A DNA stretch of 64,000 bases from Piscirickettsiaceae bacterium (GTDB lineage Bacteria > Pseudomonadota > Gammaproteobacteria > Nitrosococcales > Methylophagaceae): NCBI GenBank assembly GCA_013215775.1, contig JABSQO010000001.1, positions 186,001 to 250,000 of the forward strand. The letters are read 5' to 3'. Numbering within the stretch: position 1 is the first letter of the stretch; every line of letters begins with the position of its first letter. Under the pieces are notes generated by a model. It made no database searches. It was not told the DNA's origin and saw only the letters and a list, made by a program, of their open reading frames with translations. Shown piece after piece: positions 40,896 through 50,006 of this stretch. Made by a program: the position numbers and the translations under genes.

Positions 40896-41381
40896 GTGAA
40901 TATATCAATAATCGTAGCAACAGATGAACATGGGTTGATTGGTCGTGATAATGACTTACCGTGGAAGTTATCTGCTGATCTACAATATTTTCGTCGAGTG
41001 ACAATGGGTAAACCGTTGATAATGGGGCGAAATACCCATGAATCCATTGGCCGCCCTTTACCTGGCAGGCAAAACATTATTTTGACTAAGAATATTGAGT
41101 ATTTAGTTGATGGTTGTTCGGTTGTACATACAGTTGATGAGGCTTTGCACGCTTGTAATGATGTTGAAGAGGTAATGGTAATGGGTGGAGCATCGTTATA
41201 TCAACAGCTTTTACCGCAAGCGAATAAGCTCTATTTAACCCTCGTTCATGCTCGCTTAGATGGCGACACTTGGTTTCCAGAGTGGGATAAAAATGAATGG
41301 CGCGAAATAAGTAGGGAAGATCATCCTGCTGATGATAAAAACAATTACCCTTATAGTTTTATTAGTTACCAGCGGACCTAG
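40896..41381 (+). CDS. folA: Dihydrofolate reductase
   Basis: NADPH-dependent reduction of dihydrofolate. It starts at GTG with AGG seven bases upstream. Motifs: ISIIVATDEHGLIGRDNDLPWKL (substrate-site Trp and Asp region), MGKPLIMGRNTHESIGRPLPGRQN (cofactor region) and VMVMGGASLYQ. The 161-residue length is typical of chromosomal type I enzymes. Its last four bases overlap the convergent small gene. Confidence 0.97.
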   Translation: MNISIIVATDEHGLIGRDNDLPWKLSADLQYFRRVTMGKPLIMGRNTHESIGRPLPGRQNIILTKNIEYLVDGCSVVHTVDEALHACNDVEEVMVMGGASLYQQLLPQANKLYLTLVHARLDGDTWFPEWDKNEWREISREDHPADDKNNYPYSFISYQRT

Positions 41382-41614
41382 TTCTCGGACGTTAGAATAC
41401 GCAATGCTGCTTGAGTATGCTCAGCAGCTTCATGACCTAAATCAGTTAAATAACCACCATCTTCTTGGCTAACCAAGCCTTTTTCATGTAATCGTTTAGT
41501 TGCAGAAATAAGATCTACACTAGCGGTGTGGTGAACCTTAATCCCTTCTTGCGTGGTGTCCAAATTATAACGAAGTAGAACTTCAATTTCATCAACGAGA
41601 GCTTGTTTCATCAT
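41378..41614 (-). CDS. TIGR02647-type small conserved protein
   Basis: 78 residues. The N-terminal helical segment (FxxEIEVLLRYNLDTTQEGIKVHHTA) and LISATKRLHEKGLVSQEDGGYLTDLGHEAAEHTQ resemble a winged-helix-like family found in Pseudomonas and relatives (TIGR02647). A DNA-binding role is suggested but unproven. Monocistronic, convergent with folA by four bases. Confidence 0.8.
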   Translation of the reverse strand: MMKQALVDEIEVLLRYNLDTTQEGIKVHHTASVDLISATKRLHEKGLVSQEDGGYLTDLGHEAAEHTQAALRILTSEN

Positions 41615-41729
41615 TGTATTACCTAGTTTGATATCTATTAGGCATAATCCTACACTGATTAGAAATAATATCCATGGATTTTATTTTCAAAATAGTTGGC
41701 TGAAAAAAGGAGAGGTGTTTAGAAAAGTT

Positions 41730-42428
41730 ATGGCGTTTGAGATGATAAAAAAACAGGGTTTTGATGTTCAGGTTATTCGCACTAATCGGCGTAAAACGAC
41801 ATGTATACAAATTAATACTGGCATCGTAACGATTCGAGTCCCTAAAAAATTATCTATCAATGAAATTGATTTATTAATTAACAGTCGCACCCTCTGGATA
41901 AAGGAAAAACTACTTCAACAAAAACAATTACCACAAAGACAACAGAGACGTTATGAAAATGGAGAGGATGTATATTATTTAGGTAGACGTTACCAGTTGA
42001 AGGTCGAAAAGACAGTTAAAGAAAGGGTCAAATTAAACAACGGCTACTTACATGTGCAGATAAAAAATGATGCACCAGAGATTGTTCGCAAAGCATTGAA
42101 AAAATGGTACCTCAACCATGCCAAGCAGCAATTAGCAGACAAAGTGGAACAGTTTTCAATGTTGATACCGATATCCCCTACTTCTATTCAAGTTCGTGAA
42201 TATAAGGCTCGTTGGGGAAGTTGTAGCAGCAATGGCCATATTAAATTTAATTGGAAGCTTATTATGGCTGCTAGCGATGTCGTGGATTATGTCGTTGTTC
42301 ATGAATTATGCCATTTGCTTGAGCATAATCATTCAACTAACTTTTGGAGTCTGGTTAAGTCGATATTGCCAAATTATGAGATACAGCGTCAGTGGTTGCG
42401 AGAGCATGGCCACTCTTTAGAATTATAA
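41730..42428 (+). CDS. YgjP/WLM-type M48-like metallopeptidase
   Basis: About 232 residues from the ATG at 41730. A longer in-frame start at 41628 overlaps the upstream promoter and lacks family sequence. Family hallmarks: YYLGRRYQLKV, the YKARWGSCSSNGHIKFNWKLI motif and zinc site VVHELCHLLEHNHSTNFW (HExxH variant HELCH with distal His). The Lys/Arg-rich N-terminal segment carries the entry strands of the UPF0489/YgjP fold. Substrate unknown. An AGGAGAGG lies 15 bp ahead of the chosen start, so the precise start is open. Confidence 0.87.
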   Translation: MAFEMIKKQGFDVQVIRTNRRKTTCIQINTGIVTIRVPKKLSINEIDLLINSRTLWIKEKLLQQKQLPQRQQRRYENGEDVYYLGRRYQLKVEKTVKERVKLNNGYLHVQIKNDAPEIVRKALKKWYLNHAKQQLADKVEQFSMLIPISPTSIQVREYKARWGSCSSNGHIKFNWKLIMAASDVVDYVVVHELCHLLEHNHSTNFWSLVKSILPNYEIQRQWLREHGHSLEL

Positions 42429-42449
42429 GCATAAGGTAATCTACTACTA

Positions 42450-42471
42450 TGCCGATACATGTATTACGGCA
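42450..42471. repeat. Near-perfect inverted repeat
   Basis: TGCCG and CGGCA flank a perfect ATACATGTAT palindrome, with one TA insertion in the right arm. It lies 64 bp ahead of the acidic membrane gene and 21 bp after the peptidase stop. It could be an operator or an RNA hairpin. There is no T-run, so a terminator is less likely. Confidence 0.4.
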
Positions 42472-42534
42472 AAGATGATGTTGCCATTACGATAATAAGT
42501 GGTAGCATCAAAACGCATTAAATAGGGGATTGTA

Positions 42535-43191
42535 ATGGCTGAAGAAGATGTACAGTTAGAAGATGTTTCTGTGAATGAGGAAAGCCCTGAAGAGGGTTCA
42601 GAAGAAAAAAAGAAGGGTCTTTCAAAACCATTACTAATTAAGATCGCCATTGCTGTGACCATTTTAATGATTTCTGCTGCCGCAGGCGCGTATTTCTTTT
42701 TGGGTTCAACAGATGAAGAGGTTGAGTCTGAGATAGAAGAGATAATGGAAAATATTGGCGTGGATGATGAGCTCAGCGCGGTAAACAAAAGTGAAGGTGG
42801 GGGCCGGGTTGAAGAAGTAGTTCAAGAGATTGGTGAGATGCAAGAAAGTGCTACTGAAGACTTAGATGAGCGTATGGAGACAGCTTCTAAACCTGAAGAT
42901 CAGAGAGTAGACACTCTAGCTTTACGAGAAGAGATGGTTGCCATTAAAGAAGAAAACTTACGATTAAAACAGCAAATAAATGAGCTGGGAGAGCAGGTTA
43001 ATCTAGATTCCACAGCTGATAGCGTGGCACGGAGTATGAAAGAGGATGCACCACCGACCGAATTAAAAACCGATCCTAAACCACTTTATTATCAACCAGA
43101 TTCGATAGAATCTTTGCTGCCGAAAGAACCTGCTGCTGAGCCAAAGTGGGGTGATTTTGATCGTTATGTATATAAAGATAAAAAGCCTTAG
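42535..43191 (+). CDS. Acidic single-pass membrane protein, function unknown
   Basis: 218 residues, not recognised. A strongly acidic cytoplasmic head (EEDVQLEDV...EEGSEE) and a KKKGLSK basic collar precede one transmembrane helix (about residues 35-57). Then comes a very acidic linker (DEEVESEIEEIMENIG) and a heptad-like coiled-coil stretch (LREEMVAIKEENLRLKQQINELGEQ, about 122-146). The tail is proline-rich. The topology resembles FliL or envelope-scaffold linkers, but no conserved domain is visible. A GGGGA ribosome site precedes the ATG. It lies just upstream of the dnr-nor region. Confidence 0.75.
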   Translation: MAEEDVQLEDVSVNEESPEEGSEEKKKGLSKPLLIKIAIAVTILMISAAAGAYFFLGSTDEEVESEIEEIMENIGVDDELSAVNKSEGGGRVEEVVQEIGEMQESATEDLDERMETASKPEDQRVDTLALREEMVAIKEENLRLKQQINELGEQVNLDSTADSVARSMKEDAPPTELKTDPKPLYYQPDSIESLLPKEPAAEPKWGDFDRYVYKDKKP

Positions 43192-43339
43192 CCTCACTAG
43201 CTTAGGTTTTAGCTTGTTTGTTAGAACGCTGGTTTTTGAATTGTAATCAATGAGAACAACGATTCTTAATTGGTGATAATATCCTTTTAATTCATCCCTC
43301 CTCACGGATAGCTGTCAAGTTGGAGTAAGGCCCGAACGT

Positions 43340-44059
43340 ATGAAAATTACAGCAACAGAAAATATCGAATTAAATGAATATATTTTAAATGCAATGCGGC
43401 AGTGCATTCTTCTTCAGTCATTAGAAGATAAACATTTCGAGGAAATTGTACGTACCGCTCAGGCAAAACAACTTGCTGAAAATAAAATTCTTTTTGAACA
43501 AAACTCCGAATTGACAGCTCTTTATTTGGTTATTTCTGGCGGTATTAAATTACAAAGACTCGCCCCAAGTGGTGATGAAAAAGTCATTGAGATTGTTCGG
43601 CCAGGGCAGACTTTTGCCGAAGCTGTGTTATTTATGGGCGGATCTAGATATCCTGTTTCTGCGATTGCTGTCTCCCCTTCTATTGTCGTTGGTATTCATG
43701 CTGAAACCTATCTCAGCGTACTTAGCGCCTCTAATTCTTTATGTATTACTTTGCTCGGAAAGTTAAGTCAGCGATTACATTGGATGGTTAATGAGGTTGA
43801 TAGGCTAACACTGCATAATGCAACCTTTCGTTTAGTTGATTATCTGTTAAGCCACATCTCAGAAGATAATAATGATCAAGCTGGCATCCATCTTGTTGCA
43901 CCTAAACATGTTATTGCTTCACGTTTGTCGATTAAACCAGAAACACTATCTAGAACGTTGAAATCTCTTTCTAATCAGGGGTTTATAAAGTTGGATGGTT
44001 CGGAAATAGAGTTGGTAAATATTGAAAAACTACGCCAACTAATTTTACTAGAAAGTTAA
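43340..44059 (+). CDS. dnr: DNR-type Crp/Fnr regulator of denitrification
   Basis: 239 residues. The N-terminal cAMP-fold sensor has ISGGIKLQRLAPSGDEKVIEIVRPGQTFAEAVLFMGG, very like Pseudomonas Dnr. The dimerisation helix reads LLGKLSQRLHWMVNEVDRLTLHNATFRLVDYLL. The C-terminal helix-turn-helix is SRLSIKPETLSRTLKSLSNQGFIKLDGSEI, with the Crp-type E-SR recognition residues. There are no FNR-type N-terminal cysteines, so no Fe-S cluster is expected. Family knowledge: Dnr binds heme and responds to NO. It sits upstream of norCB, and boxes matching its target precede norC, norE1 and nirK. Confidence 0.92.
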   Translation: MKITATENIELNEYILNAMRQCILLQSLEDKHFEEIVRTAQAKQLAENKILFEQNSELTALYLVISGGIKLQRLAPSGDEKVIEIVRPGQTFAEAVLFMGGSRYPVSAIAVSPSIVVGIHAETYLSVLSASNSLCITLLGKLSQRLHWMVNEVDRLTLHNATFRLVDYLLSHISEDNNDQAGIHLVAPKHVIASRLSIKPETLSRTLKSLSNQGFIKLDGSEIELVNIEKLRQLILLES

Positions 44060-44098
44060 TTCAGATATAGTCAAAGTAGAATTTAAACAAAAAGTAAA

Positions 44099-44140
44099 TT
44101 GATATAGGTCAATGCTTGTAAATAGCTCGATCGGTATACT
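44099..44140 (+). promoter_or_regulatory. DNR/FNR box and -10 element of norC promoter
   Basis: TTGATATAGGTCAA (44099-44112) matches TTGAT-N4-ATCAA with one mismatch (GTCAA for ATCAA). TATACT at 44135-44140 is a good -10. The box centre is 41.5 bp from the predicted transcription start (about 44147), the class II activator position. norC starts at 44174. Confidence 0.85.
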
Positions 44141-44173
44141 TTAAATGCTAGTTTTGCAAATGGGAGATTAACG

Positions 44174-44611
44174 ATGAGAGAAACCTTTACCAAGGGCATG
44201 GCCCGCAATATTTACTATGGAGGAGCGGTATTCTTCTTCCTGGTACTTATTGGTTTAACTGTTGATACAGTTAAAAGCCTACCCCAAACCGATAACCGAG
44301 AAAATTTAACTGAACAAGTCGCAGCTGGAAAACGATTGTGGGAAATAAACAATTGTATCGGTTGTCATACCTTGCTGGGAGAGGGTGCGTATTTTGCCCC
44401 TGAACTAGGCAATGTCTATACCCGCTTTGGTGAGAGTACTGAAGCGATTAAAGCCTTTATCAAATATCGACCAGTAGATGGGATTCCTGGACGACGTAGC
44501 ATGCCGCAATTCAATTTAACAGACGAAGAATTGGAAGAGTTGGCTCAGTTCCTGAAATATGTTGATGGCGTTAAAACCGCCAGAGACTGGCCACCAAACG
44601 TTCAAGGTTAA
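44174..44611 (+). CDS. norC: Nitric oxide reductase subunit C
   Basis: 145-residue membrane-anchored cytochrome c of cNOR. An N-terminal helix (about residues 13-31) is followed by a heme-binding CIGCHTLLGEG (about 58) and a GAYFAPELGNVYTRFG segment. MPQFNLTDEELEEL at the C-terminus supplies the distal Met. It passes electrons from periplasmic donors to NorB. A GGGAG ribosome site lies before the ATG. norB is 13 bp downstream. Confidence 0.97.
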   Translation: MRETFTKGMARNIYYGGAVFFFLVLIGLTVDTVKSLPQTDNRENLTEQVAAGKRLWEINNCIGCHTLLGEGAYFAPELGNVYTRFGESTEAIKAFIKYRPVDGIPGRRSMPQFNLTDEELEELAQFLKYVDGVKTARDWPPNVQG

Positions 44612-44618
44612 GGGGTAG

Positions 44619-46007
<1,389 letters not shown>

Positions 46008-46041
46008 CTATTTAACCCTTTGGGGTTCTATCGCTAAAGAT

Positions 46042-46075
46042 ACAAACATACCGCCTTAACAGGCGGTATGTTTGT
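46042..46075 (+). terminator. Perfect 14-bp hairpin after norB
   Basis: ACAAACATACCGCC and GGCGGTATGTTTGT form a perfect 14-bp stem with a six-base TTAACA loop, 34 bp after the norB stop and 16 bp before the next gene. There is no following T-run. It may end or stabilise the norCB transcript, so the accessory genes downstream depend partly on the separate box before norE1. Confidence 0.65.
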
Positions 46076-46090
46076 CTATGGAGGGCTGAT

Positions 46091-46456
46091 GTGAATACAA
46101 CTAAAATTCAGTTAAAACGAGCATCATATGCTGCTTTTGCCTCATTATTAAACCTGACAGCGCTGCCTGTTATCAGTTTTATAATCTTGCTCTATCTCTA
46201 TAAACAAACCCAAGAAAATACGATTGATCGTTACCATGTTGTATTGGGTATAAAAACCAATTTGGTCGCGGCCGCTGCTTTGTTTTTGGTCTGTGGATTG
46301 ATGATCTTATTTGGTGGTTTTTATTCACTGTGGACATGGGTATATGTCTTGTCCTACTTCATGTTTGTTCATGCCCTATTTATTTTGTTTGCCACGTGGG
46401 CATTAACGTGTGCATGGGCGGGTGAAAAATTAAAAAAATCCTTCCTATCAAAGTGA
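46091..46456 (+). CDS. Small membrane protein in nor cluster (copy 1)
   Basis: 121 residues, GTG start with GGAGG upstream. About three membrane helices (residues 18-36, 60-80, 90-112). The middle reads HVVLGIKTNLVAAAALFLVCG, with a weak resemblance to DUF4870-type small membrane proteins. The downstream order is norE then norF. A second small membrane protein of similar topology (48662-49075) precedes the second norE-norF pair, so I treat this as copy 1 of a three-gene module. Function unknown, likely an assembly or stability factor for NOR. Confidence 0.75.
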   Translation: MNTTKIQLKRASYAAFASLLNLTALPVISFIILLYLYKQTQENTIDRYHVVLGIKTNLVAAAALFLVCGLMILFGGFYSLWTWVYVLSYFMFVHALFILFATWALTCAWAGEKLKKSFLSK

Positions 46457-46457
46457 T

Positions 46458-46471
46458 TTGATATGCATCAA
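46458..46471 (+). promoter_or_regulatory. Perfect DNR/FNR box before norE1
   Basis: TTGATATGCATCAA is a perfect TTGAT-N4-ATCAA palindrome, starting one base after the preceding gene and 59 bp before norE1. A -10 at the class II distance is weak, so promoter strength is uncertain. Confidence 0.75.
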
Positions 46472-46529
46472 GGCAAAAATGCCGAGAAAGTATCAAACTA
46501 TCATCCTCATTCAATGAAATAAGATTGTT

Positions 46530-47111
46530 GTGTCTATTACTCTAACCGAAACAGAACCGAAACTCCTTCCTGGTGATTTAGCCATCTGGTTTTTTATTTT
46601 TATGGAATTACTTGTTTTTGGGTTGTTCTTTATTTCCTATGCTGTCACCCGGTTACAAAATATTGAACTGTTTAATCAATATCAGTTAACACTCAATAGT
46701 GAATTAGGCGCTGCTAATACACTGCTATTAATCACCTCCAGCTATTTTGTTATACGTGCAGTTCATGCCATCAGGATTAATAATGTTAAAAGTTGTATCT
46801 ATTGGCTTTACGCTGCACTTGGGGCTGGAGCAGGCTTTCTAATTTTAAAGTTAATAGAATATGTGGATACCTTTGCAGCAGGTATCAGTTTAAGCACCAA
46901 TACTTTTTATATGTTTTATCTTTCATTGACACTATTTCATGTTTTGCATGTCATTTTAGGAATGATAATTTTATTGGCTGTGGCCATAAAAGCTAAACGA
47001 GGTGCATACAATGACCAGAACCACACTGGGGTAGAAACAGGTGCTTCCTATTGGCATATGGTTGATTTGGTGTGGATTATTTTATTTCCATTGGTGTACA
47101 TAATTCGATGA
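46530..47111 (+). CDS. norE: NorE, cytochrome oxidase subunit III-like (copy 1)
   Basis: 193 residues, GTG start, five predicted membrane helices. Subunit III-type features: PGDLAIWFFIFMELLVFGLFF, ANTLLLITSSYFVIRA, LTLFHVLHVILGM and the ending ASYWHMVDLVWIILFPLVYIIR. In denitrifiers NorE and NorF support NOR activity or assembly without being catalytic. It overlaps norF1 by four bases. A diverged paralogue lies at 49072-49668. Confidence 0.9.
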   Translation: MSITLTETEPKLLPGDLAIWFFIFMELLVFGLFFISYAVTRLQNIELFNQYQLTLNSELGAANTLLLITSSYFVIRAVHAIRINNVKSCIYWLYAALGAGAGFLILKLIEYVDTFAAGISLSTNTFYMFYLSLTLFHVLHVILGMIILLAVAIKAKRGAYNDQNHTGVETGASYWHMVDLVWIILFPLVYIIR

Positions 47112-47383
47112 AAAGCTACTACAACGTACACACGATCTGGATAGTAATGATGTTACTCACACTATCTAGTTATGCCTTGGGTGAATTTGGCCATAGCAGT
47201 GGTGTTGCCGTTGCCATTTTATTATTCACTGCTGTGGTTAAGGGTGGATTTATTATCCGTGATTTTATGGAGTTACAAGGGGTCTCGTTATTGTGGCGCG
47301 CCATTATGTATGGTTGGTTATGGGTTGTGTGTTTAGCTATTGCGATCACTTATGCCGTGGGCGGGGACGGGGGTATTATATGA
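47108..47383 (+). CDS. norF: NorF, cytochrome oxidase subunit IV-like (copy 1)
   Basis: 91 residues from the ATG at 47108, which overlaps the norE1 stop (ATGA). The earlier in-frame start at 47072 lies inside norE1. Three helices: IWIVMMLLTLSSYALG, GVAVAILLFTAVVKGGFIIRDFMEL (the typical subunit IV-like motif) and IMYGWLWVVCLAIAITYAVG. It pairs with NorE1. It overlaps the hemerythrin gene start by four bases. Confidence 0.88.
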   Translation: MKSYYNVHTIWIVMMLLTLSSYALGEFGHSSGVAVAILLFTAVVKGGFIIRDFMELQGVSLLWRAIMYGWLWVVCLAIAITYAVGGDGGII

Positions 47384-47856
47384 CAATAAGTACTAAAAAA
47401 ATTCTTGATACAGAGACGTTTCCCAAAGTAGATTTTGACTTTATGAATGAGACGCATTTTGAAGAAATTGAAATAGTGAATGAGTTGGGTAGACTCATTA
47501 CTGCGTATCAACAAGATGCGACCTTCACGGAGAATGAAATTAACAAAATCACTTATTCGTTGGCGTGTTGGCTACAACATACACAAACCCACTTTGATCG
47601 AGAGAACATGTTAATGATGAACATACAATTTCCCATGTATTTAGTACATTCTAGCGAGCATAGTCATGTTTTAAAAAACATGAATCAGATTGTAAAAGCA
47701 TGGAAAAATAATAATGATATTGAACCTTTAGTGGACTATGTGTTTACTGTATGGCCGGAATGGTTTGTCGAGCATGTTGAATCCATGGATATGGTAACGG
47801 CACAGTTTGCTGTTATGGTCGGATATGACCCACATTCTCAGCCGTCAGAGCAATAG
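47380..47856 (+). CDS. Hemerythrin-like protein
   Basis: 158 residues, ATG overlapping the norF1 stop. Sequence pattern of a di-iron four-helix bundle: MNETHFEEIEIVNELGRLI (first His), WLQHTQTHFDRENMLM (HxxxH with E/D) and HSSEHSHVLKNM (HxxxH), with an acidic C-terminal helix. It is soluble and lacks a signal. Hemerythrins bind O2 or NO or store iron. In this position between norF1 and norQ an NO-binding or iron-supply role for NOR is my inference. Two further His of the canonical set are not clear. Confidence 0.75.
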   Translation: MTISTKKILDTETFPKVDFDFMNETHFEEIEIVNELGRLITAYQQDATFTENEINKITYSLACWLQHTQTHFDRENMLMMNIQFPMYLVHSSEHSHVLKNMNQIVKAWKNNNDIEPLVDYVFTVWPEWFVEHVESMDMVTAQFAVMVGYDPHSQPSEQ

Positions 47857-47864
47857 GATTTAAA

Positions 47865-48662
47865 ATGAGCAAAAAAATAATGGACCTTCCGTATTACCAA
47901 AGTCAGCATAATGAAATTGAGCTGTTTGAACACGCCTATAAAAATCAGCTTCCCTTATTGATAAAGGGCCCTACAGGCTGTGGTAAAACACGATTTATCG
48001 AACATATGGCTGCAAAATTAGGCCGTCCTTTATACACCATTGCATGCCACGATGATCTGACTGCTGCTGACTTGGTTGGCCGGCATTTGATTGGCGATGG
48101 TGAAACGTATTGGCATGATGGCCCATTAACAAAAGCGGTCCGTGAAGGTGCGATCTGTTATTTGGATGAAGTGGTAGAGGCACGCAAAGATACAACGGTG
48201 GTATTACATCCCTTGTCAGATGACCGTCGTATGTTACCAATAGAGCGTACGGGTGAATTACTGAAAGCGCCACCCGAGTTCATGTTGGTCGTTTCTTACA
48301 ATCCGGGTTATCAAAACCTATTGAAAGGCATGAAACCATCAACAAGGCAGCGCTTTGTTTCGATGCGGTTTGATTACCCTGACATTGAAACAGAAACAAA
48401 AATCATTCAACAAGAGACAGATATTGATCACGCGACTTCTACCAAATTGATTGAGCTGGCTCATGCCTTACGAGTTTTAAAAGATCATGATTTAGAAGAG
48501 TCGGCCTCAACGAGGTTATTAGTCTATGCAGCGACATTAATCAAATCAGGTTTTGACCCTATAGAAGCCTGTCGAGCAGCAATTATAGAACCATTAAGTG
48601 ATGAAGAAGAAACGGTTGAGGCCTTAATGGAAGTGGTTAAAGCAAAAATAGCAGTATCTTAA
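47865..48662 (+). CDS. norQ: NorQ/CbbQ-type MoxR AAA+ ATPase
   Basis: 265 residues. Walker A LIKGPTGCGKTRF (about residues 32-44), Walker B ICYLDEVVEA, VSYNPGYQNLLKGMKPSTRQRF (sensor 1 and Arg finger) and a C-terminal CbbQ-type domain. Together with NorD, a VWA protein, it forms an ATP-driven chaperone that inserts the non-heme iron FeB into NorB. Gene order norQ ... norD is split here by four small genes. Its stop overlaps the next start by one base. Confidence 0.95.
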   Translation: MSKKIMDLPYYQSQHNEIELFEHAYKNQLPLLIKGPTGCGKTRFIEHMAAKLGRPLYTIACHDDLTAADLVGRHLIGDGETYWHDGPLTKAVREGAICYLDEVVEARKDTTVVLHPLSDDRRMLPIERTGELLKAPPEFMLVVSYNPGYQNLLKGMKPSTRQRFVSMRFDYPDIETETKIIQQETDIDHATSTKLIELAHALRVLKDHDLEESASTRLLVYAATLIKSGFDPIEACRAAIIEPLSDEEETVEALMEVVKAKIAVS

Positions 48663-49075
48663 TGAAGGTAACAATTTTGAATTCTGACGAATCATTAAAT
48701 GACAATACAGCTGCTTTTGCCGAAGCATTTTTTATAGCCAATCTACTCTTTGTTGGGATTTTCTATTTGGCCTTGTGGGTGCTTTATTTTTTACGCTATC
48801 AACAGACATCCATCATTGCTCAAACACACCTAACTCAATGTTTAATGGCAAGTAGTATCAGTACAGCAATATTTATAGCGATTAATAGCTATATTGTAGT
48901 GACCACGGGCTATGCTTCACTAAATGCATTATTTTCTTTAGAAGTTTATTACATGCTTGTTGTACCGCTATTCCTTATTTTGGGCATCATTGGCTTCACC
49001 AATGCGATTAAAGGTATAAGTTTTAACTATCCACTAATTGGAGGATTACTGAGAATAAGTAACCAACAAGTATGA
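48662..49075 (+). CDS. DUF4870-like small membrane protein (copy 2)
   Basis: 137 residues with about four helices. The pattern HLTQCLMASSISTAIFIAINSYIVV...VVPLFLILGIIGFTNAIKGISFNYPLIGGLL resembles DUF4870, where an N-terminal His and a YPLIGxL tail recur. Like the protein at 46091-46456 it directly precedes a norE-norF pair and overlaps it (ATGA). Topology and gene position agree, though sequence identity between the two copies looks low by eye. Confidence 0.7.
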   Translation: MKVTILNSDESLNDNTAAFAEAFFIANLLFVGIFYLALWVLYFLRYQQTSIIAQTHLTQCLMASSISTAIFIAINSYIVVTTGYASLNALFSLEVYYMLVVPLFLILGIIGFTNAIKGISFNYPLIGGLLRISNQQV

Positions 49076-49668
49076 CGGCCATAGCTCAACAACAACTTCA
49101 CTTTTTACCTATAACTAGAAAAATTCCAGGTAGCTTCGCTATATGGGCCGCGATTCTCGCTGAGATGACTGAGTTTGCGGTTATGTTTATGGTCTATTTT
49201 TTAGCTAAAGTACATAACCCGGTACTTTTTTATGAAGGTCCTACACGACTAAATACAACAGCGGGCACTGCCAACACACTCATCATGCTCACCAGTAGCT
49301 TCTTTGTGGTGAGAGCCGTTATGGCGATGCGAGAAAATCAGCGTCAAATATGTGTTCGCTGGTTGTGGGCAGCTGTTAGTTGCGGTGTGTTGTATTTAGT
49401 TATTAAATATTTTGAATATCAATGGAACACCGCTCAGGGTTTACATACTGAAACCAATATATTTTATGGTGTGTATTACTACGTGACCTTCAATCACTTT
49501 TTACATGTTGGTTGGGGAACTGCTGCCATTGTGTGGGTGATTTACCAAATAAATACTGGCATCTATACCAAAGATGAACATGAAGGGCTGATTAATATTG
49601 CACTTTATTGGCATATGATTGACCTTGCATGGATCACCATCTTTCCTCTTTTATATGTGATTAGGTAA
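49072..49668 (+). CDS. norE: NorE, cytochrome oxidase subunit III-like (copy 2)
   Basis: 198 residues. Alignable with copy 1 along its length: IPGSFAIWAAILAEMTEFAVMF, TANTLIMLTSSFFVVRAVMAMR, LIKYFEYQ, VTFNHFLHVGWGTA and the ending ALYWHMIDLAWITIFPLLYVIR. Identical landmarks (ANTL, TSS-FFV-RAV, WHM-DL-WI-FPL-YVIR) are interspersed with many replacements, indicating an old duplication or separate acquisition, not a recent tandem copy. It is followed 14 bp later by norF2. Confidence 0.9.
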   Translation: MTAIAQQQLHFLPITRKIPGSFAIWAAILAEMTEFAVMFMVYFLAKVHNPVLFYEGPTRLNTTAGTANTLIMLTSSFFVVRAVMAMRENQRQICVRWLWAAVSCGVLYLVIKYFEYQWNTAQGLHTETNIFYGVYYYVTFNHFLHVGWGTAAIVWVIYQINTGIYTKDEHEGLINIALYWHMIDLAWITIFPLLYVIR

Positions 49669-49682
49669 CAAAGGTTATTACG

Positions 49683-49967
49683 ATGACACAGATAAAATTG
49701 ATCGATTATTTATGGATACTTCTTATTGGTTTAACATTGTTTAGTGCTTATATGGCAGAGCAAGCTAATCCGGGATTAAATAGCGTCGTTATTATGGCTG
49801 CAGTTTTGGCCATCAAAGGACGAATTATTGTTGATCATTTTATGGAGCTTAAAACGTCTCATAAAGTGTTACGAACTTTGATGCAGGTTTATTTTTATGT
49901 TATCCCAGCATTGATTCTTGTTGTTTATTTGTTTCCTGAACAGATTGCCACATGGACAAGATTGTAG
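49683..49967 (+). CDS. norF: NorF, cytochrome oxidase subunit IV-like (copy 2)
   Basis: 94 residues, three helices: IDYLWILLIGLTLFSAYM, VVIMAAVLAIKGRIIVDHFMELKTS (subunit IV-like motif, cf. VVKGGFIIRDFMEL in copy 1) and a C-terminal VIPALILVVYLF. It completes the second norE-norF pair. A 39-bp gap separates it from the zinc-ribbon gene. Confidence 0.87.
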   Translation: MTQIKLIDYLWILLIGLTLFSAYMAEQANPGLNSVVIMAAVLAIKGRIIVDHFMELKTSHKVLRTLMQVYFYVIPALILVVYLFPEQIATWTRL

Positions 49968-50006
49968 ATGAATGATCTATATATAAAGAAAGAGATTGTG
50001 TATTAG

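Noticed and set aside
43236-43250. TTGA and TCAA pair upstream of dnr, a possible DNR box for autoregulation
   Set aside because: The spacer is seven bases instead of six, so it breaks the two-fold symmetry of the true box.
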